Below, piece after piece: positions 39,460-49,277 of a stretch of DNA of 63,119 nt. The translations under genes were made by a program, and so were the position numbers. The stretch is taken from the NCBI RefSeq assembly GCF_022129445.1, contig NZ_JADQAQ010000025.1, forward strand, positions 1 through 63,119, written 5' to 3'. The stretch's first letter is position 1. The number at the start of each line of letters is the position of its first letter. The notes below the pieces were generated by a model. It ran no database searches and was not told the origin of the DNA. It worked only from the letters and a program-made list of their open reading frames with translations. The DNA is from Photobacterium sp. Ph5 (GTDB taxonomy: Bacteria > Pseudomonadota > Gammaproteobacteria > Enterobacterales > Vibrionaceae).

Positions 39460-40470
39460 TTAAAATTGTTCATTAGGGGCTTTGATCACCCGGACTAAAA
39501 AGTGGTGGGTGATCCAAATTACGATTGAAGTCATGATCACGGCAACAAAAATGGAACTGAAGCGATATAAAATAGAGAAAAAGGCATCTTTTTGCTCTGG
39601 TATTAATGATGTTGTTAATGGCACAGTTAATGCGGACATCGCAGAAAAAGCAATACTCGATTTTATGGTACCTTGTGCAATCCAGCGGCAGAAAAAACCT
39701 GCAGCTATCGCATAAGCCATCAGAAATAAGATGCCATTATTAACCCATGAATAAAGCCCTAACTGGATAATCATACCTGCTAAACATCCTAAAAATGTCC
39801 CCGTAATACGTATTTTAGCGACAGCCATTGAACCAATTAATGTCATTGGTGCGAGGACTATGAAAATAGATGCTTGTGCTGATAATGAATCACGTAAATC
39901 ACCGAATTGGAATAAAAGAAAAGCAGCCATTGCGACTATCCAGCCCAGTGCGGTTTGGCGGATCATGCCAATATGATCAATGCGTTGCGTGTCATTATTT
40001 ATACTAGGTGCTGTTTGTTCTGTTTCTGGTTCAGGGAAAATAAAATAGGCTAGTGCACAAATAGGTGCTGTTATTAATCCACTCATCCATAAGGTAATAC
40101 TGAACTCTTCAAGATCAAATCCAGTATAGCTTGCAAAGTTGAGCGCGATTGAGCCAATTAACAAACCAGAGAAACCAAATAAATAGGTTTTAGGGTTCAT
40201 CATCGCAGTGCATTTTGCCAGTAGCATAATACCAACAGCGATAGTCATTAAAACTGGGTACGGTTGTAATAAACCAGAAATAAAGCTCACTTGCACTGTG
40301 ACCCAGATAATCCCGAATATCAGTTGTACTAGTAATGATAAATTCCAGCGATCTGCCTTCATTAATACCATTATTGGCAATAATGCAGCGAAAAACCCAT
40401 AAGACCAACCAAAAATCATACTAATAGCGAGTCCTAAAACACATCCAAACCAGATCCGCATTGTTTTCAT
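39460..40470 (-). CDS. DUF2955 / FUSC-like inner-membrane transport protein
   Basis: About 336 residues with roughly ten hydrophobic segments in two halves, resembling half-size AaeB/YccS-type proteins (DUF2955). GGAG lies about 7 bases before the ATG at 40470. The gene follows an HlyD-type periplasmic adaptor gene by 61 bases. Together they look like an AaeAB-type efflux pair for aromatic acids or similar compounds; the substrate is not shown. Confidence 0.78.
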   Translation of the reverse strand: MKTMRIWFGCVLGLAISMIFGWSYGFFAALLPIMVLMKADRWNLSLLVQLIFGIIWVTVQVSFISGLLQPYPVLMTIAVGIMLLAKCTAMMNPKTYLFGFSGLLIGSIALNFASYTGFDLEEFSITLWMSGLITAPICALAYFIFPEPETEQTAPSINNDTQRIDHIGMIRQTALGWIVAMAAFLLFQFGDLRDSLSAQASIFIVLAPMTLIGSMAVAKIRITGTFLGCLAGMIIQLGLYSWVNNGILFLMAYAIAAGFFCRWIAQGTIKSSIAFSAMSALTVPLTTSLIPEQKDAFFSILYRFSSIFVAVIMTSIVIWITHHFLVRVIKAPNEQF

Positions 40471-40531
40471 TATTAGCTCCTTTTTAAGCGATAAGAAAGG
40501 GCGATCAACCATGATATTGATCGCTCAGCGG

Positions 40532-41599
40532 TTAGTAGATGTAGTGCAACCAACTAGTAAGATGAATTTGAATGCTGGCTAAGGTTTGCCATAACGGGTT
40601 GTTACCTGAATAAATAACAACAGTGGCACGTGAACCAATAAACAATTGATGCGGTAAAGACGTGTCACTGGTTAAATTAACGCGCACACGCTGCGCGTCA
40701 CGTACCCAGCGATTATTAACCTCAACGGCACTTAATTGCCCATTTGGCGTTTCTTGTGCAGCGGCGACACCAAAGTCGCGATTAGCGATATGGAAATTGA
40801 AAATTTGACCAGGTAGCGCATCGAAGGTGACGTAAGCAACAGAATCTTTATTAATTAATGCGGTAGACTTTTCACGATAATCAGCAGAAACCCACATAGA
40901 GCTGGTTGGAATAAAGGTAAGCATTGGTTTGTTTACTGTTGCCATTGTACCTACATCTACTTGCAGGTTAGTAATGACGCCGTTACTAGGTGCAATAATT
41001 TTAGTATGTGCTAAATCTAGTTCTGCTTGTTTTAATGCATTTTTTGCGGACATTACAGGCGTGCTTTCACTGACGTTATGTCCTAATTTAGCTTTAACGG
41101 CTAACAGTTGCTGTTGTGCTGCATGTAATGTCGATAATGCACTACGATCTTTCGCGAATGCTGAATCACGCATAGATGCAGAGACTAATTTCTTCTGCGC
41201 CAGTTTATTTATACGACCATATTCACTTTTTGCGTTGTCATAATTGGCTTGGCTGGTGGCAACATTCGCTTTTGCTGCCTCAACTTGTGCTAACAAAGAT
41301 TTTTCTTGCTCATAAGATTGTTGTAATGCCAATTTTGCTCGATCAACGGCAAGCTCATACCGAGATGGATCTATAGTAAATAACACCTCACCTTTTTTTA
41401 CTTTCTGATTGTTCGTGATCGAAACTGAGGTGATATTGCCAGAGACTTCTGGGGCTATTTGAACGACATAGCCACGAACACGGCTTTCTGTTGTAAGTGG
41501 AATATGCCTATCTGCAACAATGATATACCCCATGAAGAGTAAAAACAGGATGATTAATCCTTTCATCCAGCGACGGAATGTTGTGTCAGCATTTGCCAT
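40532..41599 (-). CDS. HlyD/EmrA-family periplasmic adaptor
   Basis: A 355-residue membrane-fusion protein. One N-terminal transmembrane anchor (about 13-28) precedes a lipoyl-like half-motif (VRGYVVQIAPEVSGNITSV), a long coiled coil (about 80-175), a second lipoyl half (LAHTKIIAPSNGVITNLQVDVG) and a beta-barrel region. It probably links the DUF2955 protein to an outer-membrane channel encoded elsewhere. Divergent from a LysR gene, its likely regulator. Confidence 0.87.
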   Translation of the reverse strand: MANADTTFRRWMKGLIILFLLFMGYIIVADRHIPLTTESRVRGYVVQIAPEVSGNITSVSITNNQKVKKGEVLFTIDPSRYELAVDRAKLALQQSYEQEKSLLAQVEAAKANVATSQANYDNAKSEYGRINKLAQKKLVSASMRDSAFAKDRSALSTLHAAQQQLLAVKAKLGHNVSESTPVMSAKNALKQAELDLAHTKIIAPSNGVITNLQVDVGTMATVNKPMLTFIPTSSMWVSADYREKSTALINKDSVAYVTFDALPGQIFNFHIANRDFGVAAAQETPNGQLSAVEVNNRWVRDAQRVRVNLTSDTSLPHQLFIGSRATVVIYSGNNPLWQTLASIQIHLTSWLHYIY

Positions 41600-41717
41600 A
41601 ATGTGTCTCTTTTTATAGTGATCTTTATCACATTATTATAAAGAGTGTGTATTTGATTAAATAGACTAATAAGTATTACACTTGTGTTCTATTTTTAGGA
41701 CAATGGTTGTATGTGTT

Positions 41718-42581
41718 ATGAAAGCATCGTTAGATGATATTTATTTATTTATGTTAACGGTCAGACATGGTGGGATCAGTGTGGCTGCAAAAGCACATTC
41801 ATTACAACGTTCTAAAATTAGCAGGAGAATACAACAACTTGAAAAAGATCTTGGTTGTCAGTTATTGATAAGAACAACACGACAAATTGAGTTAACAGAA
41901 AATGGACGATTGTTTTATCAATATATCAACCAGCCATTAAGTGAAGTTGACCAAGCGGTAAATTTAGTGAAAAGCCAGCAACAAGCATTCAGTGGTGTGC
42001 TTAAAATGGCGATTCCTGCAGCTTTTATTTCATCCTCTGTTTTTCTTGAAATATTGGATCGATATACAGAACAATTTCCAGATGTAACATTAGATATTAT
42101 TCATCGGTATGAAAGCATTGATTTAAAAAGAGAGAATATCGATTTACAGCTGTTGCCAAACATTGTTGATGTGATTAACGAAAACTATGTTCAACAAACA
42201 TTACTGAGTTCAAGGAACCGTTTGTATTGTTCTCCTAAATATCTTGAGTCATACGGTTTACCTACGACGATGGAATCGCTTTATCAACATCCGATTTTAA
42301 CTAGCCGATATAACTCAACGGTATTGCCAGAGAGGATGAATGTTCGTTTAATTTCAGAAGATTTTGGTTTAATTAACCGCTTAACAGAATCAGGTAGAGG
42401 AATCGCTATACTGCCAGTCGTCCTATTTGAAGATAAAGTTGCCAGTGGCGATTTAATCCCAGTACTTTCAGATACCTTTGAAATAGATATTGTTATGACA
42501 TTAGTGTATCCATCCCGACGTTTTATTCCAGAAAAAACACGAGCAATGATTGAATTACTACGAGAGCAATTTTCAAAGTAA
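41718..42581 (+). CDS. LysR-family regulator of the divergent efflux genes
   Basis: About 287 residues. The N-terminal helix-turn-helix reads GGISVAAKAHSLQRSKISRRIQQLEKDLG, and a substrate-binding domain follows. I chose ATG 41718 (MKASLDDIYLF) by family alignment. An ATG at 41703 has AGGA only two bases upstream and would add five residues, so the start is uncertain. The arrangement copies aaeR-aaeXAB. Confidence 0.86.
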   Translation: MKASLDDIYLFMLTVRHGGISVAAKAHSLQRSKISRRIQQLEKDLGCQLLIRTTRQIELTENGRLFYQYINQPLSEVDQAVNLVKSQQQAFSGVLKMAIPAAFISSSVFLEILDRYTEQFPDVTLDIIHRYESIDLKRENIDLQLLPNIVDVINENYVQQTLLSSRNRLYCSPKYLESYGLPTTMESLYQHPILTSRYNSTVLPERMNVRLISEDFGLINRLTESGRGIAILPVVLFEDKVASGDLIPVLSDTFEIDIVMTLVYPSRRFIPEKTRAMIELLREQFSK

Positions 42582-42610
42582 TTAAGCTGGTAATGAAAGA
42601 ATACGTGAGA

Positions 42611-43378
42611 TTATAAGAAACGTTTAGCGTGCTCACAAACCCACTGTGGGTCATCAAGCGGTATATCATGACCTGCCGTGGGATGAATATTAATAGGTAA
42701 ATTCCAATAGTGAGCTAAAGCGATACTGCATTGATAATTTACAAGCTTATCTTGTTGGCTTGTGAGTAAGACTATTGGCTGAGATAGCTTATTAGGTAAT
42801 GTAAACTCGCGGCTAGCATTAAGCTGATTAAACATGTTTTTGCATGAGATGGGGTGTTGTTCTTTCCAGTTTGCCCATTGGTGTGATAAAGCAATGAGTT
42901 CAACGCTATCCCATTGTTTATTAGATGTTAGATGAATGATTTTTTCTTCTTGTTTTAAGTTTGGTAACCATAAAATTTGGGAAATATCAGCATAGCGCTG
43001 CCAACGCAAACGTTGATGAAAAGGAGAAAGACTTTGTGTGCTGGTATTAATCAATATTGCTTTGCGAATATCATTGGGAAACATTGCCATCCACTTTAAA
43101 GCTATCATCCCTCCCATAGAAATCGCAATAATGTCAGCTTGTTGGTGCTGAGGCCGTAATATATGGAAATGTTCATGGAGATCTTGAGCAATGCCTTTAA
43201 GGCTTGGTGGTGTTTTTTCGTCATTACGAGCGCCATTACCTGCAATATCAAGACAGACAATATCTGAGTGGGGAAAATGATTCTTCAACGTTTGACAAAA
43301 CGTGCCCCAATGAAATTGATCTCGAAATAATCCTCGTAACAATATTATGGTGTGTCTTTGGGTCATATACGAAGCCAT
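42611..43378 (-). CDS. alpha/beta hydrolase
   Basis: A 255-residue alpha/beta-hydrolase-fold protein. The nucleophile serine is in AISMGGM, and the acid and histidine are near LTSQQDKLVNY and TAGHDIPLDDP. Its start overlaps the stop of the carboxypeptidase-like gene (TAATG), so the two are probably coupled. The substrate is unknown. Confidence 0.82.
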   Translation of the reverse strand: MASYMTQRHTIILLRGLFRDQFHWGTFCQTLKNHFPHSDIVCLDIAGNGARNDEKTPPSLKGIAQDLHEHFHILRPQHQQADIIAISMGGMIALKWMAMFPNDIRKAILINTSTQSLSPFHQRLRWQRYADISQILWLPNLKQEEKIIHLTSNKQWDSVELIALSHQWANWKEQHPISCKNMFNQLNASREFTLPNKLSQPIVLLTSQQDKLVNYQCSIALAHYWNLPINIHPTAGHDIPLDDPQWVCEHAKRFL

Positions 43379-44451
43379 TAGTGATTTTGATACCAGCGTG
43401 TTAATGCTTGCTGTTTGTAATAAGGATTATCTGGATGATGTAACCATGCTGGGTAGTTTGCAGCTGCATTAATCATAAAATCCATCAGTACAATGTGTTT
43501 TTGTAATACGCGTTGTATACGTTGAGGTTTCATTGGGTTGAAAATCCCCAATGTTTGTTTAATTTGTAGTGGATTTTTCTTTATCCATCGCCAAGAGCCC
43601 ATTTCTAATGTTAGTGGCAATATTATTTGTTGTTGTCTTAAACATTGCAGGCTGATGTGATCCCATAAATCACCATGACAGAGATAGTGTAAAGCCTGAG
43701 GTTCAAAAATATAATTTTGATTAGGGTAAGTCGTCATAAACTTATGGCGAAGGTGGTAAATATCACCAATGTAAGGGAAGGCTTGCTTTGCACTGTGAGC
43801 ATAAGGAAACCAAATTCTGTCTTTTAAACCAAAGCCAGAATGGCAATCCAGTGACAGTGTTATTGGTCGCGATGTTGTTAAGCGGGTAACGTAACGGGTC
43901 AATGCTTCTGCTTCAAGCTCCATTTGTTGGTTGTTGACCCCTCTAAACCAAGGGATTCGAGGTGACAAGTGATGTCCACCAATTAAAAAAGCGGTTTTTT
44001 CTTGGCTGTTTAGAGGTGCATTTCGCATTAAATCAACATGATTACCATTTGAACGGTAGCATTTCGCCATCCCGACAGGGTTTACTAAAGGGATAAAAGC
44101 GATCTGAACCTTCTGTAAAAGGTGGTGCAACGTGGTATCCCATGACATGCGTTCGATAATTGTATGTAGATATGACAGCAGTACTTGGGTGCCAATTCGT
44201 TCAAGGCCATGTACTCCGGCGACAAAGATCATTAGTGGTACATTAGGGGCCGATGTTCCAATATGAATAGCATAGAGTGGTAAACTTTTTCGATTGTGGT
44301 GAGGGAAATGATTATTGCAAGGTATATATGCTAATACGTTACAGTGAAATGCCACGGGGGAGTGTTGTTGGCTTAAACGATCAATTAAGGTTTCAAGTTG
44401 TATTAGTTCGGGTAATAACGTTGAAATAGAGGGAGTTTTAGCGTTTAGCAA
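43378..44451 (-). CDS. M14-family zinc carboxypeptidase-like protein
   Basis: A 357-residue protein beginning at TTG with GAGG five bases upstream. The zinc site HxxE is in AGVHGLERIG, and the third ligand is in SLDCHSGFG. The catalytic glutamate may be in LTLEMGSWRW. This fits the M14 / succinylglutamate desuccinylase-like group. No signal peptide is seen, so it acts in the cytoplasm, perhaps on small acylated or peptide substrates. It is coupled to the alpha/beta hydrolase gene. Confidence 0.78.
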   Translation of the reverse strand: MLNAKTPSISTLLPELIQLETLIDRLSQQHSPVAFHCNVLAYIPCNNHFPHHNRKSLPLYAIHIGTSAPNVPLMIFVAGVHGLERIGTQVLLSYLHTIIERMSWDTTLHHLLQKVQIAFIPLVNPVGMAKCYRSNGNHVDLMRNAPLNSQEKTAFLIGGHHLSPRIPWFRGVNNQQMELEAEALTRYVTRLTTSRPITLSLDCHSGFGLKDRIWFPYAHSAKQAFPYIGDIYHLRHKFMTTYPNQNYIFEPQALHYLCHGDLWDHISLQCLRQQQIILPLTLEMGSWRWIKKNPLQIKQTLGIFNPMKPQRIQRVLQKHIVLMDFMINAAANYPAWLHHPDNPYYKQQALTRWYQNH

Positions 44452-44537
44452 AAGAGCCTCACAAACAAAGATAAAGAAAGAAACAATATCAATGTATGTT
44501 TACAGTTACGTGTCAGGCTCTTCTACGTATCGAATGC

Positions 44538-44813
44538 TTATGCAGACTCTTTTTTAGCTTTTTCTAAGCGAAATTGTGCTGTTTCAGCTAACCATTGTGG
44601 TCGGCTGATGGCATAACCCAGTAACAATGCAGGAACTATAAAGACAATGTGCGTCATCGCAAGATGAAGATCTTTAGCGACTAAATCTGTTGCACCAGTC
44701 ATATAGTGAATAGCCCCTACAACCGCAAAGATAATCCCAAGCGTTGCTAAGATAAACATACCGACAACACCAAGACCTAAAATGTCGCGAATATAAATTC
44801 TTATTGGATTCAT
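44538..44813 (-). CDS. small inner-membrane protein of unknown function
   Basis: About 91 residues from the ATG at 44813, which has GGAG seven bases upstream; the longer frame to 44915 lacks a good site. Two hydrophobic helices (about 14-35 and 52-70) and a charged C-terminus with ETAQFRLEKAKKESA are visible. I do not recognise a named family. Confidence 0.68.
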   Translation of the reverse strand: MNPIRIYIRDILGLGVVGMFILATLGIIFAVVGAIHYMTGATDLVAKDLHLAMTHIVFIVPALLLGYAISRPQWLAETAQFRLEKAKKESA

Positions 44814-44954
44814 AGTATGGCTCCGAATCAAACTTACCAGTGAAGTGATAAGTATGGCGATAATAATCAGAATACTATGCGCTTTAGATTTAATGTGTTT
44901 ATTGATCTTGCTCACAATTAATATGAGATAGATGAATAAGTAAGCATTTAATTG

Positions 44955-45638
44955 CTAAGTATGGAATAACCAGTGGAAAGCGGTTGAGAATAATTGTTTG
45001 CCATTTGTCTCAATAACTTTACCTTTTGCAAAAATAATGCGGTCAAAAGGCCATGTTAGGATTTCTTGAATCGATTGGCGTAACCTTGCGTGGTCGGTGA
45101 AGCTGAGTCGTAAATAGAAAGGCATTGCAGGGTGAAGATAACAACCATTGATAAGCCCATAACCAATACTGAGTGGGTGTTTCTTATTAATCATCCATGC
45201 AAGTAAATCACCTAAAATTAGTGTTTTTGATAGGGGATCACAAAAGGCAATTTCTTCAAAGCTGTCACTGCCTTTAATTAAGGTTTGCAATAGCTGTCCT
45301 TGCCATAGCGCTGGAGTATGCTGGCGTAATACATCATCAAAGGTAAGATCTCCGCGCTTTTGTTGTAATCCAGGAGCTGCAAAGAAATAGGCGTCAGGAT
45401 AAGTAAGCCACCATTCTGATAAATAGTGATGGTAGCTTTTATTCGGAGTAACAACTGCGGCAATCTCGCCAAGTTGCTTGATGTTTGATTTTAGCGCATG
45501 GTTGAGTTCAATAGGCGAGTGAATAAATAAACGATTATCGTCTAATTTTACCACTGTCATTTTACAGCCAACAGCAATACCATTAGTTTTCAAGGCGAAG
45601 TCTTGATACCAAAGTCTATTTTTATAACATTCGATCAT
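44955..45638 (-). CDS. DUF4336-type metallo-hydrolase-like protein
   Basis: A 227-residue protein resembling the DUF4336 group, distant from the metallo-beta-lactamase fold. The usual HxHxDH motif is not obvious; NKSYHHYLSEWW and FCDPLSKTLILGDLL occupy the expected places. Function unknown. Confidence 0.65.
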   Translation of the reverse strand: MIECYKNRLWYQDFALKTNGIAVGCKMTVVKLDDNRLFIHSPIELNHALKSNIKQLGEIAAVVTPNKSYHHYLSEWWLTYPDAYFFAAPGLQQKRGDLTFDDVLRQHTPALWQGQLLQTLIKGSDSFEEIAFCDPLSKTLILGDLLAWMINKKHPLSIGYGLINGCYLHPAMPFYLRLSFTDHARLRQSIQEILTWPFDRIIFAKGKVIETNGKQLFSTAFHWLFHT

Positions 45639-45776
45639 ACCGCTTCCTGCGTACTACATTGATAGATTGTGTTGTAAACGGTCATTCTTTGACCGTGAAT
45701 GGTTATGAAAATTCTTCAGCCAGGTTATCATTAAGCTTTTGTTAAAAGCTATTACTGTTTATGTATCTATAATGAG

Positions 45777-46682
45777 TTAGTGTCTTGTGCGTTTGATTTT
45801 TTTCATTATGTTATGACCAAATAGATTCACAATAGCGCCTGCAATAATCAATACGCCACCGATATAAGTCCAAATCGAAGGGACTTCTTTAAATATGATA
45901 AAACCAAAAATAATGGATAAAACAATTTGAACATAAGAGTAGGCTGTTGCTTTACCTGCCGTTTGAGTTTGCATTGCTTTTGTTAATCCCACCTGTCCTA
46001 TTTGTGTAAAAATACCAACCAAAATCAAGCAAATAGTGGTAGAAAAATCAGGGACAACAAAGTTATCAGTAATCAACAGAAGAGATAATGGTAAAGTGAT
46101 CAATGGGAAGTAGAAAATAATAACAGAGCTATCTTCAGTACTACTTAGCTTTTTCACAATAATATATGAAACTGCGCTAACAAATGCACCGATTAATGCA
46201 ATCATGACGCTAAATAAGGGCAGGTGAGAACTTCCAGAGGTTAGTGTCGTAGGGTTAACGATGAAAAATAAGCCTAAGATACTTAAAGCAATACATACCA
46301 GTGTTGAAAATTGAACGCGCTCTTTTAAGAAGATAACAGCAAGTAGGGCTGTAAATACGGGGTTGGTGTATTGCAAAATGGTGGCTTCAGCAAGGGGCAG
46401 CGTAGTAACCGCATAATAAACACATGAGAGCCCAATGGTGCCAACAATGCCTCTAACAACTAATAACGGCTTATTATTCCCCCACACTGAAATGCTTTTC
46501 CGTTTAATATCTAAATAACTAATGATAAGAGAAACAACAGCACGTGCCGCAACAATCTCAAAAACTGGAATGCCTATTTGACTAACGTATTTTACTGTAG
46601 AAGACATTAGGGCAAAGCCCAGGGCAGAAAGGAGCATAAAGCGTGCGCCTAGTGGAATTAAACTCTCATTGCTGGTGGTCAT
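45777..46682 (-). CDS. EamA/DMT-family transporter
   Basis: A 301-residue inner-membrane protein with ten hydrophobic segments in two EamA repeats (PLAEATILQYTNPVFTALLAVIFLKE in the first, TAYSYVQIVLSIIFGFIIFKE in the second). Likely a metabolite exporter or permease; the substrate cannot be told. Confidence 0.86.
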   Translation of the reverse strand: MTTSNESLIPLGARFMLLSALGFALMSSTVKYVSQIGIPVFEIVAARAVVSLIISYLDIKRKSISVWGNNKPLLVVRGIVGTIGLSCVYYAVTTLPLAEATILQYTNPVFTALLAVIFLKERVQFSTLVCIALSILGLFFIVNPTTLTSGSSHLPLFSVMIALIGAFVSAVSYIIVKKLSSTEDSSVIIFYFPLITLPLSLLLITDNFVVPDFSTTICLILVGIFTQIGQVGLTKAMQTQTAGKATAYSYVQIVLSIIFGFIIFKEVPSIWTYIGGVLIIAGAIVNLFGHNIMKKIKRTRH

Positions 46683-46820
46683 TGATGTATGTCTTATTTA
46701 GAGTGATTAAAATATCATAAAGGAAGTGGTTTTATTAACAATGGTTGACTGTAAATAGTGTGTTAATTATTCATAGATAATGATAAATGTAATACTTGTT
46801 CGAAATAAGTGTTGCTCATA

Positions 46821-46859
46821 AAAAAAGAGATAAAAAACAATGGTTATTTATCTCTTTTT
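46821..46859 (-). terminator. terminator after the antiporter-microprotein unit
   Basis: Stem AAAAAGAGATAAA / TTTATCTCTTTTT read on the - strand, followed by a T-run. Confidence 0.8.
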
Positions 46860-46885
46860 CATGGTCTTTCTCTGTGTTGGTTATT

Positions 46886-46981
46886 CTATTTTTGCTTATA
46901 AAGCCCAATAAGGCCTGCACCGAAGGCTGCAATTAGACCAACAAATGCAATAATAATGTGGTGGTGATGGATCCAATACAT
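46886..46981 (-). CDS. 31-residue single-span membrane microprotein
   Basis: The product begins MYWIHHHHIIIAFVGLIAA and ends GLIGLYKQK. Four histidines precede one strongly hydrophobic helix with small residues (GAG), and a basic tail follows. The start codon is 9 bases after the antiporter stop codon, and GGAG sits six bases before it. A terminator follows within about 30 bases. The site, coupling and terminator together argue for a real gene made with the antiporter. I do not know a family for it. Confidence 0.72.
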   Translation of the reverse strand: MYWIHHHHIIIAFVGLIAAFGAGLIGLYKQK

Positions 46982-46990
46982 GTTCTCTCC

Positions 46991-48274
46991 TTAGAATGGT
47001 TTATTATCAACCGCTTTTGCTTTCATAATCATTGGGGTAATGGTTGAACCTTGGACCAAAATAGAGAAGATCACAATGGCGTAAGTCATTAATACAATGA
47101 TCTCTTTAATACTGACATCGGGGTGTGATGGTAGGTAAATATGGGTTGGAATTGCCATTGCCATAGCAAGTGCTAAACCACCTCGTAAACCGCCCCAAGT
47201 TAGAATTTTAATGGATTCTGGATTGTATTGACGGTAGCGTGTAAAACCAACATAAGATAGACGAACACTTAAGTAACGACTTAATAATACGAGTGGGATT
47301 GCAATAATAACAGCAATAATATCAATGGCATGGAAGCTAAATGTGATCATTACAAAACCGATAAGCAGGAATAATACCGCATTTAAGATTTCATCAACCA
47401 ACTCCCATAAATGTGCCATTTGATCTGCTGATTGTTCCGAAATGTATTTACGCGTGATATTACCAATCAAGATACCTGAAACAACCATAGCGAGAGGAGC
47501 TGAAACTTCTAAATGTTCACCTAATACATAGCCAAAGGTTGGAATAAGCATGGTTAAGATTAAGCGCATCATATTGTCGCTTGAACCTTTAATTAGGTAG
47601 TGGAATATACCACCTAATACGGCACCAAAAGCAATACCGCCAAAAGCTTCACGGATGAAAAGTAATGCAGTACCCGATACCGTTGGTGCTGTCTTTCCAA
47701 AAGCAACTTCAAAAATAGTGACGAATATAACCAAACCAACGCCATCGTTAAATAATGATTCGCCTTCAATTTGAGTGGAAATACGTTGTGGAGCATTCAA
47801 CTTTTTTACAATCGCTAATACTGCAATAGGATCGGTAGGGGAGATAAGTGCACCAAATAAGCAGCAATAAATAAAATTGAGTTCAATACCAATTAGACTG
47901 AATATTAACCACAATACTATCCCAATGAAAAAAGTAGAAAATAGCGTGCCAGCAAGGGCAAGAAAGGTTATTTCAAACTTTTGGTCTTTTAAATGGTTTA
48001 AATCTATATTTAGTGCACCTGCAAATAATAAGAAACCAAGTACACCTTTTAGTAAGAAATCTTCAAATTTTATATGCTGAATCAGTTCAATTAATGCGTT
48101 TTCTTTATTTAATGAAATATAACCAAAGCTAGTTAATGCTAAAAGAATGAGTGATATAGCGATAGACCAACCTGTAATCGCAATTGTTGTTTGAAAACGT
48201 CCAATTTTATGGTTAATTATTGAAATAAAGACCGCAATTGCCGCCATAATACATATAGTGTCATATACTGACAT
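46991..48274 (-). CDS. CPA1-type Na+/H+ antiporter (NhaP-like)
   Basis: A 427-residue inner-membrane antiporter with about 12 hydrophobic segments. Conserved CPA1 motifs are FGALISPTDPIAVLAIVK and GESLFNDGVGLVIFVTIFE, containing the paired ion-binding asparagine/aspartate. It probably exchanges Na+ or K+ for H+. A short basic C-terminus replaces the long regulatory tail of some members. The microprotein gene follows directly. Confidence 0.9.
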   Translation of the reverse strand: MSVYDTICIMAAIAVFISIINHKIGRFQTTIAITGWSIAISLILLALTSFGYISLNKENALIELIQHIKFEDFLLKGVLGFLLFAGALNIDLNHLKDQKFEITFLALAGTLFSTFFIGIVLWLIFSLIGIELNFIYCCLFGALISPTDPIAVLAIVKKLNAPQRISTQIEGESLFNDGVGLVIFVTIFEVAFGKTAPTVSGTALLFIREAFGGIAFGAVLGGIFHYLIKGSSDNMMRLILTMLIPTFGYVLGEHLEVSAPLAMVVSGILIGNITRKYISEQSADQMAHLWELVDEILNAVLFLLIGFVMITFSFHAIDIIAVIIAIPLVLLSRYLSVRLSYVGFTRYRQYNPESIKILTWGGLRGGLALAMAMAIPTHIYLPSHPDVSIKEIIVLMTYAIVIFSILVQGSTITPMIMKAKAVDNKPF

Positions 48275-48518
48275 GAAGAGTTTTCTCCCAATCCTGATTA
48301 TTTTCTGACAATATTATTCAGTTACGGTTATATATAATATAGAGCGATTTTCAAATAGATATAATCACGGTAAATATATTATTCATATAGTATTAATATT
48401 ATCCAAACATATTGAAACATTTTATACAGATTGTTATGAGAATTATTTGTATTATTTTGGAATATAAAAATTCATAAATATTGATTGAATTATGGTATTT
48501 ATTTTAAGGTAGAAGAAT

Positions 48519-48545
48519 AAAAGCGCTTACAAATAAGCGCTTATT
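48519..48545 (-). terminator. terminator of the glycerophosphodiesterase gene
   Basis: Perfect stem AAGCGCTTA / TAAGCGCTT with a four-base loop; on the - strand it is followed by TTATTCTTC. Confidence 0.75.
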
Positions 48546-48554
48546 CTGAAAATA

Positions 48555-49277
48555 TTAGTCGTTAAGTGTTGATATGAGTAATGCAGGATCATCGGTGATG
48601 ATTGTTGATACTCCCCAACGAGTAAATTTAGCTACTTTTTTAGGATCATTCATTGTCCAAATTTGTAGTACTTTACCTGCATGGGTAATTTCTTTTGCAA
48701 GTTTTTCATTGAGAAGATGATGATCGAGATGGATACTGTATAGCTTCAGTTTTTCATCTAAACGTTCAATATCTGGTACCCAATCTTCAATTATTAACCC
48801 ACGACGTACTTCAGGCCATTGCTCTAAGCATTGATTAACCGCGTTATAAGAAAAACTGGATAAAATAAGACGTTCTGGATCAAAGCCATAATTTTTTATC
48901 GCTTCAATTGTTTTTGTCACTTGTAAGGTTACTTCTTCTTCGTAATGTACCTTGATTTCGAGATTAAGATTAAGACCATATTCATCACAAGCGGAAAGTA
49001 GTTCATCTAACGTAGGGATGGTTTCTCCTGCAAACTCTGGTGAAAACCAACTACCAGCATCAAGTTGTTTCAATTCCTGTAGCGTTTTATGGCGAACACT
49101 CCCTGAACCGTTCGTACATCGACGCACGCTTTTATCATGGATAATAACAGGCACTAAATCTTCACAAAGTTGAGTATCAGTCTCAATCCATTTTGCACCA
49201 GCATCAGCTGCAGCTTTCATGGAAATCAATGTATTTTCTGGTGCAACAGCGCGTGCACCACGGTGTCCTGCAATCAT
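48555..49277 (-). CDS. glycerophosphodiester phosphodiesterase
   Basis: About 240 residues. The catalytic motif HRGARAVAPENTL is at the N-terminus, with the metal ligands in WIETDTQL and the second histidine in IIHD. LNLEIK and the C-terminal QIWTMND are typical of UgpQ-like enzymes. There is no signal peptide, so it is cytoplasmic. The ATG at 49277 (MIAGHRGA) is preferred over a TTG four codons upstream. Confidence 0.9.
   Translation of the reverse strand: MIAGHRGARAVAPENTLISMKAAADAGAKWIETDTQLCEDLVPVIIHDKSVRRCTNGSGSVRHKTLQELKQLDAGSWFSPEFAGETIPTLDELLSACDEYGLNLNLEIKVHYEEEVTLQVTKTIEAIKNYGFDPERLILSSFSYNAVNQCLEQWPEVRRGLIIEDWVPDIERLDEKLKLYSIHLDHHLLNEKLAKEITHAGKVLQIWTMNDPKKVAKFTRWGVSTIITDDPALLISTLND

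Noticed and set aside
44452..44522. Inverted repeat AAGAGCCT / AGGCTCTT upstream of the M14 gene
   Set aside because: The loop is about 55 bases and there is no T-run; it may be chance and partly overlaps the ribosome-binding site.
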